Of a stretch of DNA of 64,000 nucleotides, positions 1 to 11,970 are shown piece after piece; the first letter of the stretch is position 1; each line of letters starts with the position of its first letter. The notes under the pieces are model-generated. The model searched no databases. It worked only from the letters and a program-made list of their open reading frames with translations, and had not been told where the DNA came from. The DNA is from Microthyrium microscopicum (lineage: Eukaryota; Ascomycota; Dothideomycetes; Microthyriales; Microthyriaceae), in NCBI GenBank assembly GCA_010405405.1, contig MU004239.1, positions 1,166,713 to 1,230,712 of the forward strand. Direction: 5' to 3'. Both the position numbers and the translations under genes were made by a program.

Positions 1-1282
1 TTTTGAGAACGCGTTGTCCGTCTGCCTGCTGCTGAACCTGACAAGGCTTTGCAGCAAATATTTGAAGGTGTTTGAGGTATGTTCGATTACGTCCAATACC
101 ATCGAGCCATGCTACTACAGTATCCCAGTCATGAAAACAATCGAAAAGAAAACGATTTTTGGAGTAGAGATACTGTTCTGCCTCTGCTGCAATCGTTTTG
201 TTGCCGGCAATCAACAAGTCTTTGCAGACGTGCTGAAGGCTTTGGCTCGTAGAAGTGTGGTCTTGAACACGATAACGAAGTCTTGTTGCTGGACGGTCAA
301 CATCCATTCGCATCTGGTCATTACACGGATTATCCCATGTAACGTATTCGGTGCGCAATACACCTGCCCACGAGATGATGGCCCCGGAAGATACCAGGAC
401 AAGATGGTATATCTGGTCGCGAACCTCTCTTGGCAATGATTAAAAGGTAATCCGAGGGATGTACAGCATCAGGGCGTGATAATGATTAATGCCCACCATG
501 TTTATTGGAACTATATAGTGAGCTGAGAGTGGTTCAAATCCTGCTGATAATTAGAACATATGCTCTTCGAGTACCTTAACTGTTACGATGGTTAATATGG
601 TGGCAGATGGAGCATCCCAGGCTTGTCAATACGCGTTGAGTTCGAACTGTACAGTCTTGTAGCTCCCGTTGATATGTATTAAATTTAGTGAAAAGTCAAG
701 GACTTGAAAAGCACCGTGGACGTTGAAACTGAAGCCCGAAAGAGCAAAAAGATGCCAACTCCCGACGTCGGAAATCTTCAAGGTCCAACGCCACCAAATC
801 TCCCCCTTCAGAACTGACAGGTCTAAAGATGTTATGATTGGAAGAAATGGTTTGGCGCTTGGTCTTCAGGTACGCCAGGGGTTGGCTAAGCACCAGTAGC
901 ACCGTAACGGTCTTCATGCTAGTTGCCGATCACCATTCAGCCAATTATATTCCCACAAAATCTCCTGAATGGTAAAATCCGGTCCCCTAAAACGCATCAT
1001 CACCACCAAGTGGCTACCAGCCTTTCCTAAAAGGGCGATTAGTCTCGTGTAAGTACGGTGTAACGTTGTAAAGGGATCGGTGGGATGTATTTTTGGCAGG
1101 CAGCCTTGTCTAGCGCCTAGAAAAGCGTCGAGTCTATCATTTCTTAAAGAAGATGTCCTTTCTCTTTTCTTGACATATTTTTTCAGCAAACAAATTCAAT
1201 TCAGTTCCAACTCAGTCACTCATTCAACCCATAGTTTCAATCTTAATCGATTTCCAGCCTTAAAACAACGAAAACTATCATC
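1..1282. other. left edge, no supported gene
   Basis: Short open frames exist on both strands, the longest 141 codons near the left edge, but none shows a recognisable domain, a credible start plus splice signals, or coding-like composition over its length. A stretch at about 78-247 could be read as the tail of a gene entering from the left. I cannot tell that from chance. The last 100-150 bases before 1283 are CT/CA-rich and probably hold the promoter and 5' leader of the next gene. Confidence 0.4.
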
Positions 1283-2045
1283 ATGTTCACCAAATCTATC
1301 GTTGTTGCTGCCATTGTCGGCTCAGCGTTTGCCGCTCCTCAGCCAGTTGCGGATCCTATGCCTGACTATCACATTCTTGAAATCCGTCAGGGTAAGTCTT
1401 CTCGAGAGATAAATCATTCGTTCCTCTTTCGATCACCAAAACTGACAACTCCTAGTGGCCTCTTCCGCAACAGCCCTCGCCGGCTCCGCCGCGTCTGCCT
1501 GTGTAGTCCCCAACTCCATCCTCTCCCTCATCACCAGTGTCCCAACCGCACCTGCCGACCTTACAGACGCCATCCTTTCGCAAACCAACGCTTGCAAGCT
1601 CAGCTTCACCGGCTCTCTTAGCTCCGAGTACAAGAGCTATAGCAGCGAGGCCGTCAGCTGGTTCAACGCCAACAGCGCGGCTTTGTATGGATGGGAATCC
1701 AGCTTCATGGCCAACTGCCCCATGGCCACTAGCCTGATTGGCACATCCACCGGTGTTGCTGGTGTATGCTCGACTGCTATTGCCTCAGGTGCCAGTGCTG
1801 GTTCCAGTGCTAGTTCAACTGCGAGTGGAAAGGCTAGTGGAAGTGCGACTGGCACCTCCGCATCCGGAATGGCTTCAGGTACTGCGTCTGGTAGTGGAAG
1901 TGCGGCTTCTGCCTCGGCAGGCTCATCAAGCAGCAATGTTACTACCAGCAACGGTGCTGCTGGAAAGGCCGGAGATGCCAACTCGGCTGTTGCGGTTGGT
2001 GTTGCGGCTATTGCTGGTTTCGTTGCCATTGTCTCCATGCTTTAA
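1283..2045 (+). CDS. GPI-anchored Ser/Ala-rich secreted protein
   Basis: Two exons (1283-1391 and 1456-2045) with a 64-base GTAAGT...TAG intron give about 232 residues. The N-terminus is a classic signal peptide (MFTKSIVVAAIVGSAFAAP). The middle has a small folded region with three cysteines (CVVP, ACKL, NCPM, then VCST). After about residue 150 comes a low-complexity Ser/Ala/Gly/Thr linker, and the protein ends in a hydrophobic stretch (VGVAAIAGFVAIVSML) typical of a GPI-attachment signal. This layout is common for fungal cell-wall or plasma-membrane-anchored proteins of the infection-structure-specific type. The exact family is inference and no enzymatic role is visible. The splice keeps frame and joins Q36 to VASSATAL, so the model is good. 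Confidence 0.8.
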
Positions 2046-2221
2046 GCGTAGAAAAGTTGTACTTCATAGACGCTGATTGAAGGTCGACGTTCTTGTTTAT
2101 AGATGGTGTTAGCCAATTGGTATGATTTATAATAGAATTCTTGAAAGATGTAAACCTTGCTCGTTGAAGCTACTGGCGTTAAGTTGTATCATCTCGTGGG
2201 CTGACCTGATAGACGTTCATC

Positions 2222-4188
2222 TCAAATGGAGTGGCCGATTGGAAGACCGGCGACGAGCCCAAATAAGAAAGATGCAAGAAACACAAGCCATCGGCTTTTG
2301 TTTGTTGATCCTATCAAAAGCGCGAGCGGAACTCCAGCCGCAGCAAACACCCAGAGCAACAAAGACCCGCTGAACGCAGCTGTTGTAAGTGCCAGGAGTA
2401 TACCAAGGCCCATCAGGAATAGCATAGCAGTCAACCAGAAAGTCCCAGACTTGTGCCAGGTACGATAGCTTTGCAGTTGTGTTTTGAGATGATTTAAGAG
2501 AGAATAACGAGGCCCAGGTTCGGAAATACTAGTTGGAACAGAACCGCCTCGAGTGTTCTTATTCAGAATGATAGCCTCGATCTCGGTTTCAGAAAACTTG
2601 CTTGGGTCCTTCAAATCCTCCGGTAGTTCTTGCGTAATTGCTTTGCTGAGCTCTAGAATCGCTTTGTAGTCCCCGGTGTCGCTTTGACTGTGACGAAGCT
2701 TCCATGCCTGTTGAGCTTTGAACCACACGAGCCAAGTTGCAAGTGTCCATACTACTAATAAGATGATAAGAATAGTTAACAGGAGCAGAGAAAAGCCCCA
2801 CTGGTATGAGGTCTTGGATATGTCCTGACAAACACTGTTCATTTCAATGTAAGTCCCATTGTACGCCTTGTTTGTTTTCAAGTCGTACAGTAGTGGCGCA
2901 GGATATTGCTCGTTATCGCCTGGCCTAGAAATGTTCAAAGTGGGAGCTGGTAATGTGTAGTTTCCGAAAAATGAAGTAATGTTCAATACGTTATCTGGCG
3001 TGTAAGGAGGCATATAGGCGTAGGTAACATTTCTCCACTGCCTTCGATACTGTTCGCTAACCCAACCGGTGTCTGCATGGATTTAGTAGCTGCTAAGACA
3101 AAGTTTGAGACTTTGAACTTACAATTCCCAGTTTGTCGGTAGAGAACACATACTGAAGAGTTAGAATACTGGCAACCTTCACTGACTAATACAATCAGTG
3201 ATCAGCACACTTCTGTCGCAAGAACTGTATTAGACTTACTTTTGTTCGTGAGACCAGTTTGATCTGACGATACAACCATGGTATCGTTGCTCATGCCTAT
3301 TCTTTCACCATCGTGAATTATGTACTCAACCGTGGAGAGGCCATCAAAAGAAAGACGAGAGCCGTCCACAACAAGGCTTGGATTGATATCAGAACTGTAA
3401 GATGTCATGGCGCTGGATATCGTGGAGAAAGACAGTATAAAACCAGAGGTTGCCAAAATCCATATCATGATTGACTTGTTTTTCAGAGCTCGATAGCGGA
3501 TCCAATACCATGCAAGATGAGCTGTTGACGCGAGACTAGGTCCAGATTGAAGGAAAATCGTTCGGTACATTGGTATCGATATCTGCTCGGCCGCAAGCTG
3601 TGAGCTAATGTAAGATTTCATAACTTTGTAGGATAGGAATCCAAGAATTGCCTGGCCACCTCGACCGACAACCTATAGACTGTTAAGATCCGAAGTCCAG
3701 AGTGATCGGCTTGTTCTTACAAGGTCCCAACAAATGTCTATGATTTTGGCCTGTTTGAAGGATAAACCTTGACCAGCAATAAGTGAGACGTCAAACAAGC
3801 TGGAGAGAAGCCATGGGTTATAGGTAGGCCCTTGGTGGTCATTGGAATTTGTGAATTCTGCTAGGGAGAATGTCCCGTCTGGTTGGCATGGCAGATTGTA
3901 ACTTAGATATTGAGGATAAATCACATAGTTTAAACAAAAGCCAAGAGTAATCAATCCGCTGAGCCAGAGCAAAATAAGGACTGGTGTCATTGATGGGACT
4001 AGGTTAGAAGGCTTGAGATCTCTCTTCAAATCTTGCCACGCCGCTTTGAAGGTCTCTTTCCAGTTTTGTCGGCGAAATATAGTTGATGATTCATCATGTA
4101 ATTGATTGTAGGAGGCCGTGGCCTCCACTGTTGTGGGAAGGAAGGCCATTAAATAATTCCAATCCTGAAAGAGGACTTGAGTTGGCAA
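2222..4188 (-). CDS. polytopic membrane protein of a fungal unknown-function family
   Basis: Four exons on the minus strand: 4188-3721, 3672-3240, 3185-3123 and 3072-2222, about 604 residues. Every junction keeps frame with GT-AG borders. Hydrophobic segments occur near residues 60-85 (TPVLILLWLSGLITLGF), in the second exon (IMIWILATSGFILSF) and in the last exon (LLLLTILIILLVVW, then three close segments at the C-terminus). The exon 1/2 junction rebuilds a motif DICWDLVVGRGGQ, which recurs in many uncharacterised ascomycete proteins with a large Asn-glycosylation-rich outer loop, as here (cysteine and N-x-S/T residues in exons 2-4). Function is unknown; a plasma-membrane location is inferred. 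The start is uncertain: M at 4188 or at 4149 both fit, and an extra 5' exon near 4200-4420 cannot be excluded. Confidence 0.7.
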
Positions 4189-4421
4189 TTTTGGTCATAA
4201 AGTCGTGAAATGGAGGAAAAGAGAGCAGCAGCGTGATCATTTAAAAGTTGGTCACTCTCCAGAGTCAGAATTGACGTCTGAATGTTCTCAAGATAACCGC
4301 CGAATCCTTCGTTCATGCTGGCGCAAAGCAGCACTTCTAAGTGGTCGTGCCGTTGTACGATCAGGCAGTGTCCTGCAGAGCCTCCTGCACCCTGGCTCCG
4401 CCTCAACTCAAGCGGATACAA

Positions 4422-5236
4422 TTGGTGAGCGAGACTTATGTTGAAACGAGACTATCAGCTGTACTATGCCTCCTGGATTATATTCCAATAAATCTTGGAG
4501 TCATATATTCGGGAGTTGAAAGCTTGAAAGTTTTGAATCAAATGGGCTCTCCAGAATTCACATCTTGATGAGATTAAGCAACGTTGGTAGTTAGAAGCGG
4601 AATAACGTACTAACGCAATCTTCTGACCACCACCCTGATTTTAGAACGGTGTTCAGCGAAATAGCAAAATCGCAGGCTCTAGAAGTTCAGAAAATGCTTA
4701 TGCGGCGAAGTCATAAGGCTGAGTGAAGAAGGGAGTGCACACATTGAGTCTAGCGTCGGATAACAACGGGACTGGACAATCTTTGATCCGAACTGCCCAG
4801 CAAGGCAAGGGCGCAGCAACTTGAATGTTTGGCCCTAGAGCCCCCGTACAGTTGGTACCCAAGCTGGCCGCTCTGAAATCCACGCAACGACACCTGTCAC
4901 CCAACCAAATCCATCAAAATCAACCGCTTAACCCGTCCGGTCATTTCCAAAAATTATATCACTGCAAGCGCAAGTCTCTGCTTGTCCTGCCTAGCAAAAA
5001 ATAAAAAACTGAAAGCCCGGCGTTGAGCCAGAAAAGCGCGCGGAAGAGTTCTGGTGGATGCCGACACCAAACAAACCCCGCCTGCTCACTGCTGCCTGGT
5101 TACGCTGCACCTCAAAACTCTGCAACCTTTGCCAAGCCCATCGGTCACCCCCAACAAATCGCCTGGCTGTCAACAGTCGTGCTTGCCAGCGTTGAGCGAT
5201 TAAATTCGCTTCAACTTTGAGAAATACCCATAAATT
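4422..5236. other. intergenic, promoter side of EPL1
   Basis: No coding signal seen. The segment from about 4900 to 5236 is CA/CCT-rich and directly precedes the EPL1 start, so it probably contains the EPL1 promoter and 5' leader. Confidence 0.4.
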
Positions 5237-7191
5237 ATGGCTTCACAACGTGCTGCTGGCGCTCGATTTCGCCAACGGAAGCTCTCGGTGAAGCAGAACC
5301 TCAGTATACTTCGTGAGGACGAAGTTGAGGCCACGTTTGACGATGAGGCTCAACGCAACATCCCAAAGGTGGAAACTGGTGTTGAGGGTCATGAAGAAAT
5401 GGTATGTACTCACCTCCGATCTGGTCACTTTTGATATTTATCGCGACCTCATCATCGCGAATAAATTCACGTGACCTTGTTAAACCTCCTGAATTTGCCT
5501 CCCAATTGGGGTTAGCGCAACATGACTTTGGACAAGATGCTAACAACAGATGTAGGAACACCATTTGCAAGCAGTAATATCCTCTCACGCTGCTGGCAAT
5601 GGCAAGGCAGCATACATTCCAACTCCTCCCACCAATGTGTCAAGTGTGCATTATGATCGCCTATACGCACCAAGGTATCAACACCCGCAAACTTACATCA
5701 GATTTTCCTCCACCGTTGAAGATTCTACTGGCAGTCCATATTGCATGACCCAAGAAGATGAGCTCTTCCTTGCCACTCTCAATGCTTCGTACAAAAAGGC
5801 CTCGGCCAAGCTGCCAGGGCCATGTACTGAACTTCAATTCGAAGAAGTCATGAGCTTTTTCGAAGAAAACTCTTCAATCAAACAGCCATATGCAACGCTG
5901 GACAATACTCCGGTACTGCCATACAGTGAAATGGAACAATCGTTCGATGATACCATTGATCCATCTTCCAGGCTTTTTGCAAAGGACATTTATGACCATT
6001 GGAAACAATGTCGTCTTGCGAAAGGAAACCACCCACTGGGCTCTGCTTTGAAGTTCGAAAGAAATGCCGATACTGATGAAGCTGATCCATATGTGTGTTT
6101 CCGTCGTCGTGAGGTACGACAAGCGCGAAAGACTCGAGGACGTGATGCACAGATAACCGAGAAGCTCAAGAAGATGCGTGCAGAGCTTGAACAAGCAAGA
6201 CAACTCATGCATCTTACCAAGCAACGTGAACATGGCCGTCGAGATCAATTGGCTATTGATCGCCTGATTTTTGAACAACGTTGTGCTGTCAAGGAAACTA
6301 AGCGGAATCTTGGCATCAAAGGCAACGACCAAGACCTGGTTAACCAAAAGGTGAGAATACTCCTGAAGTTGAATGAACGTTTGCTGACAAGGTTTGTAGC
6401 CAGTGGAGAAGCCCGCGAAGCCAGATCCTACTATGGTTCGTATGCCTGGTATGCCACCCAAAATGCACATTCGACCCGATGCCCGGTTGCAAGACCACGA
6501 CTTGGTGCTCTTGTCGGATGAGCGCAAGAAGAGAGAATCCGAAGTTGAAACCGTCATTCAAGACAGCATGGCTAAGCACCGTACCTGGAACAATGATTGG
6601 GTCGACAACACCTGGCGGCCAATCACCCCTCCCCTCGACACCAATTCCAACTCTTCCTTTCGTGCAGCGATTACAGAATATCTTCCAACTCCTCCTGCCT
6701 CAGCGACTTCTGAACAGTCCGCAGAGGGAGCTGCAGTAGATGGCCAGTCAACGCACACCAAGCCCAAAGAAAAGGCTTTTATTCCCTTCCGTTACGACTC
6801 CCCACCAATGGAAACGCCGGTTGCCAGACCATCATTCCGGAGACGCATGGGCCGAGGAGGGCGCATGTGGATTGACCGTCGCGGGCTTGCCCGCACACCG
6901 AACATGAACGAAGATGTCGAAATGTCGGACGCCTGTGTGGCCGAGCGCTACCAATATGATCAAGACAGCGACGACGAGCGCGAGGTCTACCACACTGACC
7001 CATACGACAATGGCAATCTCCGCTACCGTATAAATTATTCTCAGCCCCAACCGGACCAGGCTGAACGGCAGCGTAGAGCACTGCTGGAGTCGCAGAAACG
7101 GCAACAGCAAGCAGCGAACAGCCACTTACCAGCACATGTCGTAGCGCAGCAACAGCAGCAGGTCCAGCGAGCGTTGACGGCGGCGAAGTAG
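5237..7191 (+). CDS. EPL1: enhancer of polycomb-like protein 1, NuA4 subunit
   Basis: Three exons (5237-5401, 5556-6350, 6400-7191) give 583 residues. The N-terminal half carries the EPcA domain: a basic start (RQRKLSVKQNL), then an IPTPP motif, the YDRLYAPRY block and a YCMTQEDELFL block typical of Epl1. A charged coiled-coil-like segment (about 190-260) follows, and the C-terminus ends in Gln-rich runs. Epl1 is the scaffold that links the Esa1 acetyltransferase and Yng2/Eaf6 to the rest of NuA4 and stimulates H4/H2A acetylation on nucleosomes in the nucleus. Introns 5402-5555 and 6351-6399 have GTATGT/GTGAGA donors and TAG acceptors and preserve frame. It is a housekeeping gene with good family-typical length. 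Confidence 0.93.
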
Positions 7192-8367
7192 TGTCATCTC
7201 CACATACTTCCGCTTTTGGAGGAAGAGTAGACGATCGAACTGGACGAATATTGATGAGGCGGTGGAGGCGGCTTGTATTCTAGGATGGATTTTAGGTTTT
7301 GATTGCACCGATACCCCTATTTGTAGTGGCGATGGTCTTTTACTGTCGTCTTGCGTTTGAGGGTGGACAGCTTGCTGAGGCAAGGTGGTCTGCTCAATGT
7401 ATTATTATGATCCTGCTTGTCTATCCCGATTGCAAGTGATTTGCGTCGTGTGTTCTTGCGTAGTGAGTCTGTTGCGGATAGCATTTGCATGAAAAGCTTA
7501 TCGCCAGACTACGTGCCTCTGATTATCCTTCGAGCTGGTGCATAACCTCTGATGGGCAGTAAGACAAAGTGTCATCTTGGACTCGACAGCGCATGAGATG
7601 GATTGTGAGGGGTCGTCGTGGGATGGAGAGTCTGGGCGGTAGTTCTTAGAAAGGTTGCATAAGGAGCTATGGGTCAGCAAACAAGCGACAGAGAGGAAGT
7701 ACATGCATGAGGAGAAGCAGGTAATTTTGTGCTCAGTGGGTGAGTGCCAAAGTGGAAGTTGTGAATTTCGGCAGTGAGCTGTGAGGCTGTCTGTAAAGAG
7801 ATACGCTTGGCATGGCTAAAGCTCGGCTTGATGGAGTATGCACGAATCCAATCTTATCCATCTTATCTCTCGTCCTAGATAAAGGACCCGCTCCAGCCGC
7901 TCCCATCAGCTTCGCTGGCATCCACGAACGCTTCTCAATACGAGGTGGGATGTTTTCTAATATTTTCGCTAAAATTCTCGGTTCTGAAAGCCATATATGG
8001 TAAATACAGCACTCGATAGTAGAGCGTATAGTATGAGAGCCATCTAAGTCGATGGGTGCAGGCGCAATTATTTTGTCCATCTTGTCTTGTCGTCTTGAGA
8101 ACGGGACGTGGATAAAATGCCCACTCTCAGCCTGATACACTTTCGAACAAAAAGCATACTATTATTTATGCATTTGTGCAGTCACAAATTCACTATCAGT
8201 GCCCAGCCTCCCAAAGATAAACAAGACTATAAGGCCGCCACCATTTTCAAGCCTGCTCATCATGCAGCGTGTCCTCGCCCTTTAGAGCTCAAATTTCACT
8301 CCCTCATTTTTGCGTTTCAAAATGTTCACAAACCCTTTCAACATCCATTCGCATCTCGAAACCAACT
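7192..8367. other. intergenic between EPL1 and the next gene
   Basis: EPL1 3' untranslated region followed by spacer. Around 7840-8100 there are imperfect copies of a TTATCCATCTTATCT-like pyrimidine-rich word on either side of a short open frame; I see no gene there. A 60-codon open frame on each strand is the best available and is not convincing. Confidence 0.4.
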
Positions 8368-9454
8368 ATGACTGCCGTCGGCTCAATACCGCAGTCTCAA
8401 ATTACAGATTTGAGCTATATTTCGGCGTTTAATCGGGGCCCCTTAACAACCTTATTCAAGCCTCCAGCGACGCGTCATGCACTGCCACGCTTACATTTCA
8501 GAGCTCTGAAATGTATCACGGACATATCAGGCTCTATTATGTCGACACGAGCTGTTACCCTCCAATAACCACTGGAAATATTGAAGGTTCTGCTGGTTGG
8601 GACGCGTTTTACTGTATGACTTTGGGATCCAAACCTTCAAGCAGGCGGCAGTAAACTCAACACTAACCTTCCCATAGATAGTCCCGGATTATGTCCATCA
8701 GGCTACACCACATGCATCGTTTTCAACTCTTGGTTTCCAGGGTATTCTGATACACTCCTGCTGAACCCCGATACGACCGCAGCTGTATGCTGTCCAAGGT
8801 ATTTTTCGATTGAGGGACATTTCAGGCTTATTCTCATCGAAACGCAGTGGCTACACTTATACGACTTTCGGCCATTTATGTGGATCTTCTGTCTCGAAGG
8901 GAGAAGTAGTGGACTATTTCGCCGCCTCATTAGTAGGTGCTGGCTACTCGCTCACACATATGCACAGTACATTCCCTACCGATACAATAGTTCATGGCGA
9001 TGGTGTTCCCATCATGTGGCAAAGTTCCGACCAGACTGTTCTTGCCAGTGCAACAGCAGCTACTGCTTCAAATACTGCCACATCGACTACTGGTACATTA
9101 AAGACCGGTACAACAAGCCAGTCCAGCACAAATGATACCAATCCATCATCCGCATCAGGAGGTGGGCTATCAAAGGGCGCGTCGATCGGCATCGGCGTAG
9201 GCGCAGCAATAGGTGTATTGATGCTTCTTGGTGTGCTATTGTTGTGTATAAGGTCGCGTAAGAAGCGATCGCAGCCTGTGATGCAGGCTCAAAGTCAACA
9301 ATATTCGATCGAAGCAGACGATAAAAGACAGCACATGGGTCCCATGCCAGCAGAGATGGCGGCACATTCACAGTCGTATCAACATCGGCATGAACTACCT
9401 ACCATGTACTCCCAACCTGCACCTGCAGAGCTGGAAGGTTCAAGATGGCAGTAA
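8368..9454 (+). pseudogene. frameshifted single-pass Ser/Thr-rich membrane protein gene
   Basis: The family is recognisable: an N-terminal FNRGPLTT motif, a Cys-rich ectodomain (SCTATLTF, SPGLCPSGY, CCPSGYTY), a Ser/Thr linker, one transmembrane helix (IGIGVGAAIGVLMLLGVLLL) and a basic, polar cytosolic tail. Introns 8614-8677 and 8799-8847 (GT-AG, 64 and 49 bases) rebuild the conserved CPSGY and CCPSGYT motifs, so the splice is trustworthy. Within exon 1 the frame changes near 8464-8468: FKPP lies in one frame and SDASCTATL in another. No intron fits there, so one base appears missing. Translation from the 8368 ATG stops at 8566-8568. Either a real recent disruption or a single-base sequence error explains it. 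Role unknown; surface sensor-like architecture is inference. Confidence 0.65.
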
Positions 9455-10376
9455 TAGCTTTAATATCCACGATTACCTAAGGCTCGAAAGCTGTTCGTGG
9501 GGAAAACTGTACAGTTTATCACAGCCATGGTGTCAAAGCTCTGAATCAATTCTCAACATTGCACTGGAAGAGTTCTACCAGTCTAAACACTCTTTATGGC
9601 ACTCAACACACTCGATCCCGTTGCGTGTTGTGTGGGAGCCATCGAAGTCGGTGGAGGCACTCTCGTCATTTCCTATTCGTTGACACTCGAATATCTTAGT
9701 GTAAACATGTAGATCATTGCACCTTTTATGCATCTAGTAGCATGATGTGGCCGCGTCAGCCATATTGTCCATCGGTTGAGTGTATTTGAGAAATGATATC
9801 AGGCTGAATCTTATCATATCTTTCAATCTCTCGTGGCCCCCACGTGGCGTAGCGCCGATTCCCAACTTCATCTCTAAAGTTTAATCCCTTTAACTTATTC
9901 CAACTACACCTCATCCTTCCAAAATATTTGTCTTAATGATTTTACAGTATATGATCTATGCAGTGCCTGCACATATCTATAGCTCCTTCTTACCGCATCC
10001 GCATGAGTAAAGGCCGCCAAGGACATAACGTTATGCGCGAACTCACGAAGAGGCTATGTCCGTGCCAACATGCCGTCGGCATTCCGATTCCGTATGCGGC
10101 GTACTGGACATTTTTCAAAGGCCCTTGACTACAGTAGATCGCGATACATAACGTATCATGACGACACGACTTTGTCAAGCTGAATGTTCGTGCTTACCGT
10201 CGGCATGTAAAGTACGCCTGTAGATCCAATGGGAAATCTTGCTGCCTAGCGCCATCAAAAGTCTATATATCAACTTCACCCCAGATTCATTCCCAATGAC
10301 TCGCAAGCATTTGATACCAAGGCCCTTTCCATATCTTCCCCTGTGTGAATTCATACATCGCAAAATTTAAATCATC
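9455..10376. other. intergenic, no gene seen
   Basis: Nothing coding is supported. The last 100 bases before 10377 should hold the monooxygenase promoter and leader. Confidence 0.4.
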
Positions 10377-11732
10377 ATGCCCCAATCAATCCTCATCATC
10401 GGTAACTCCATCGCCGGCCCAACCCTTGCTACTTTTCTGCTTCTCTCATCCTTACCTGCATCTGAAAAGCCGCACATCACCATCCTTGAACGCGCACCCA
10501 ACATCCGCGTTCATGGGCAGAACATCGACATCCGCGGCGCTGGACTCACGCTGCTCCAGAAACTCGGACTCGAAGCTGTTGTCCGGGCGTCCACTACTGG
10601 TGAGGCTGGCGTACGAATTGTAGATGATCAAGACCGCACATGGGCGGCCTTTCCTGCTGGACCGGGCGGTAGTGGGCCCACAAGTGATGTCGAGATTCTA
10701 CGGGGACGATTAGCAGAGATATTGTACGAACGGAGTCGCACAGTCAGCGAGGAGGTGAAAGGCGAGGGAGGACACGGGATCGAGTATCTCTGGGGCGACT
10801 TTTTGACGGACATTGAGCAGAATGGAGAGATGGTTGATGTTGTGTTTGCAAAGAGTGGAGCGAAAAGGAGTTTTGATCTTGTGGTTGGTGCGGATGGACT
10901 GCAAAGTCGGACGCGGAGACTTGTGTGGGGAGATTATGGTGAAAGCGAGCGGGTCAGGAAGTTAGGGATGTATGGTGCGTTCTTCAGCATGCCAGTTGGA
11001 AAGACTGATAGTATGTGGAGACGGTGGTATCATGCGGCAGGCAGGAGATGGATCATGATCAGGCCAGATGAGCAGAGAGGGCTGACTACGGTTTTCATGG
11101 CTACGATTAGCGATGATAAGAGATGGGCGGAGGCTGCATTGAAGAGTCGAGCAGGTCTTGATGGCCAAAAAGCTTTGATGAAAGAGTGCTTTCAAGATGC
11201 TGGTTGGGAAAGTGAAAGAGTATTGAAAGAGATGGAGAGTACGGAAGACTTTTACTATGATATGATTGCACAAGTAAAGATGGATAAATGGAGCAAAGGG
11301 CGAGTAGTACTTTTGGGTGATTCTGCGTAAGCCTTTCACTCCTCACACATCATCGAACACTGGCAAATTGTTGACTTGATTCCCAGATTCTGCGCTTCTC
11401 CAATATCTGGAATGGGAACTACGTTAGCAATGACTGGCGCATACAACTTAGCTGGAGCACTCACGCAGCATCCTGATGATCCAGAAGCTGCATTTTCTCA
11501 ATACGAGAAAGCGCAACGGCCAATCGTCAACAGTGCACAAAAACTAGCCCCTGGCTTTCCACACCTGATCACTCCACAAACGCCATGGGGAGTATGGATC
11601 CTTCATGCCATCATGTGGATCATATATAGATCGAGGTTGATCGATCTGCTCTCAAAAATTGCGGGGCCACCTGCAGGTCTTGCTCCCATCAATGACTATG
11701 GATTCAAACAGCTGTCTGATATCAGTTCGTGA
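10377..11732 (+). CDS. FAD-dependent monooxygenase (aromatic hydroxylase type)
   Basis: Two exons (10377-11326, 11387-11732) encode 431 residues. The N-terminus has a Rossmann FAD-binding motif in the variant form IIGNSIAGPTLA (residues 7-18), a VVGADGLQSRTRR block (the DG motif region) near 180, and GDSAFCASPISGMGT at the exon junction, the GD motif that contacts FAD ribose. The 60-base intron splits the Ala codon of GDSA and restores the family motif exactly. The family (PHBH/UbiH/salicylate-hydroxylase-like) uses NAD(P)H and O2 to hydroxylate or epoxidise aromatic or polyketide substrates; the substrate cannot be read here. No polyketide synthase or other cluster gene is nearby. The C-terminus (YGFKQLSDISS) is of normal length. 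The stop is followed at once by retroelement-like sequence. Confidence 0.88.
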
Positions 11733-11970
11733 ACAGGAAAGCGACACGCTGGAAGAGCATGAGCGCCATGTCCCTCAGGTCTGTGAGAAGCTCCAGCAAG
11801 CAGGGCTCTACTTGGATATAGATGAGTGCGAATTTGCTGTCCAGCAATTGAAATATCTCGGAACTATCCTTTCACCTGACGGGATTCAAATGGATATGGA
11901 AAAGGTCGATGCGATTCTCAATCATATCACCATACTGCTATCAGTAACCACGTCAGCTCCGCGACCGTGA
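11733..11970 (+). mobile_element. Ty3/gypsy reverse-transcriptase fragment
   Basis: The frame open from 11659 to 11970 reads, from about 11743, SDTLEEHERHVPQVCEKLQQ and then CEFAVQQLKYLGTILSPDG. That matches the palm/connection part of Ty3/gypsy reverse transcriptases just after the YLDD active site (EEH..HV..V...L..AGL..D..KCEF....KYLG.I.S.DGI.MD..KV.AI). The upstream YLDD box and downstream RNase H and integrase are absent, and no LTR was seen. It is therefore a scrap of about 75 codons lying immediately behind the monooxygenase stop codon. The match is from memory of the family pattern, not a search. Confidence 0.75.

Noticed and set aside
530-545. B-box-like word (GGTTCAAATCC)
   Set aside because: No A-box or acceptor stem at the right distance.
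4149-4421. minus-strand 90-codon frame upstream of the polytopic membrane gene
   Set aside because: Could be a 5' exon but no splice pair links it convincingly to the 4188 exon; left out of the model.
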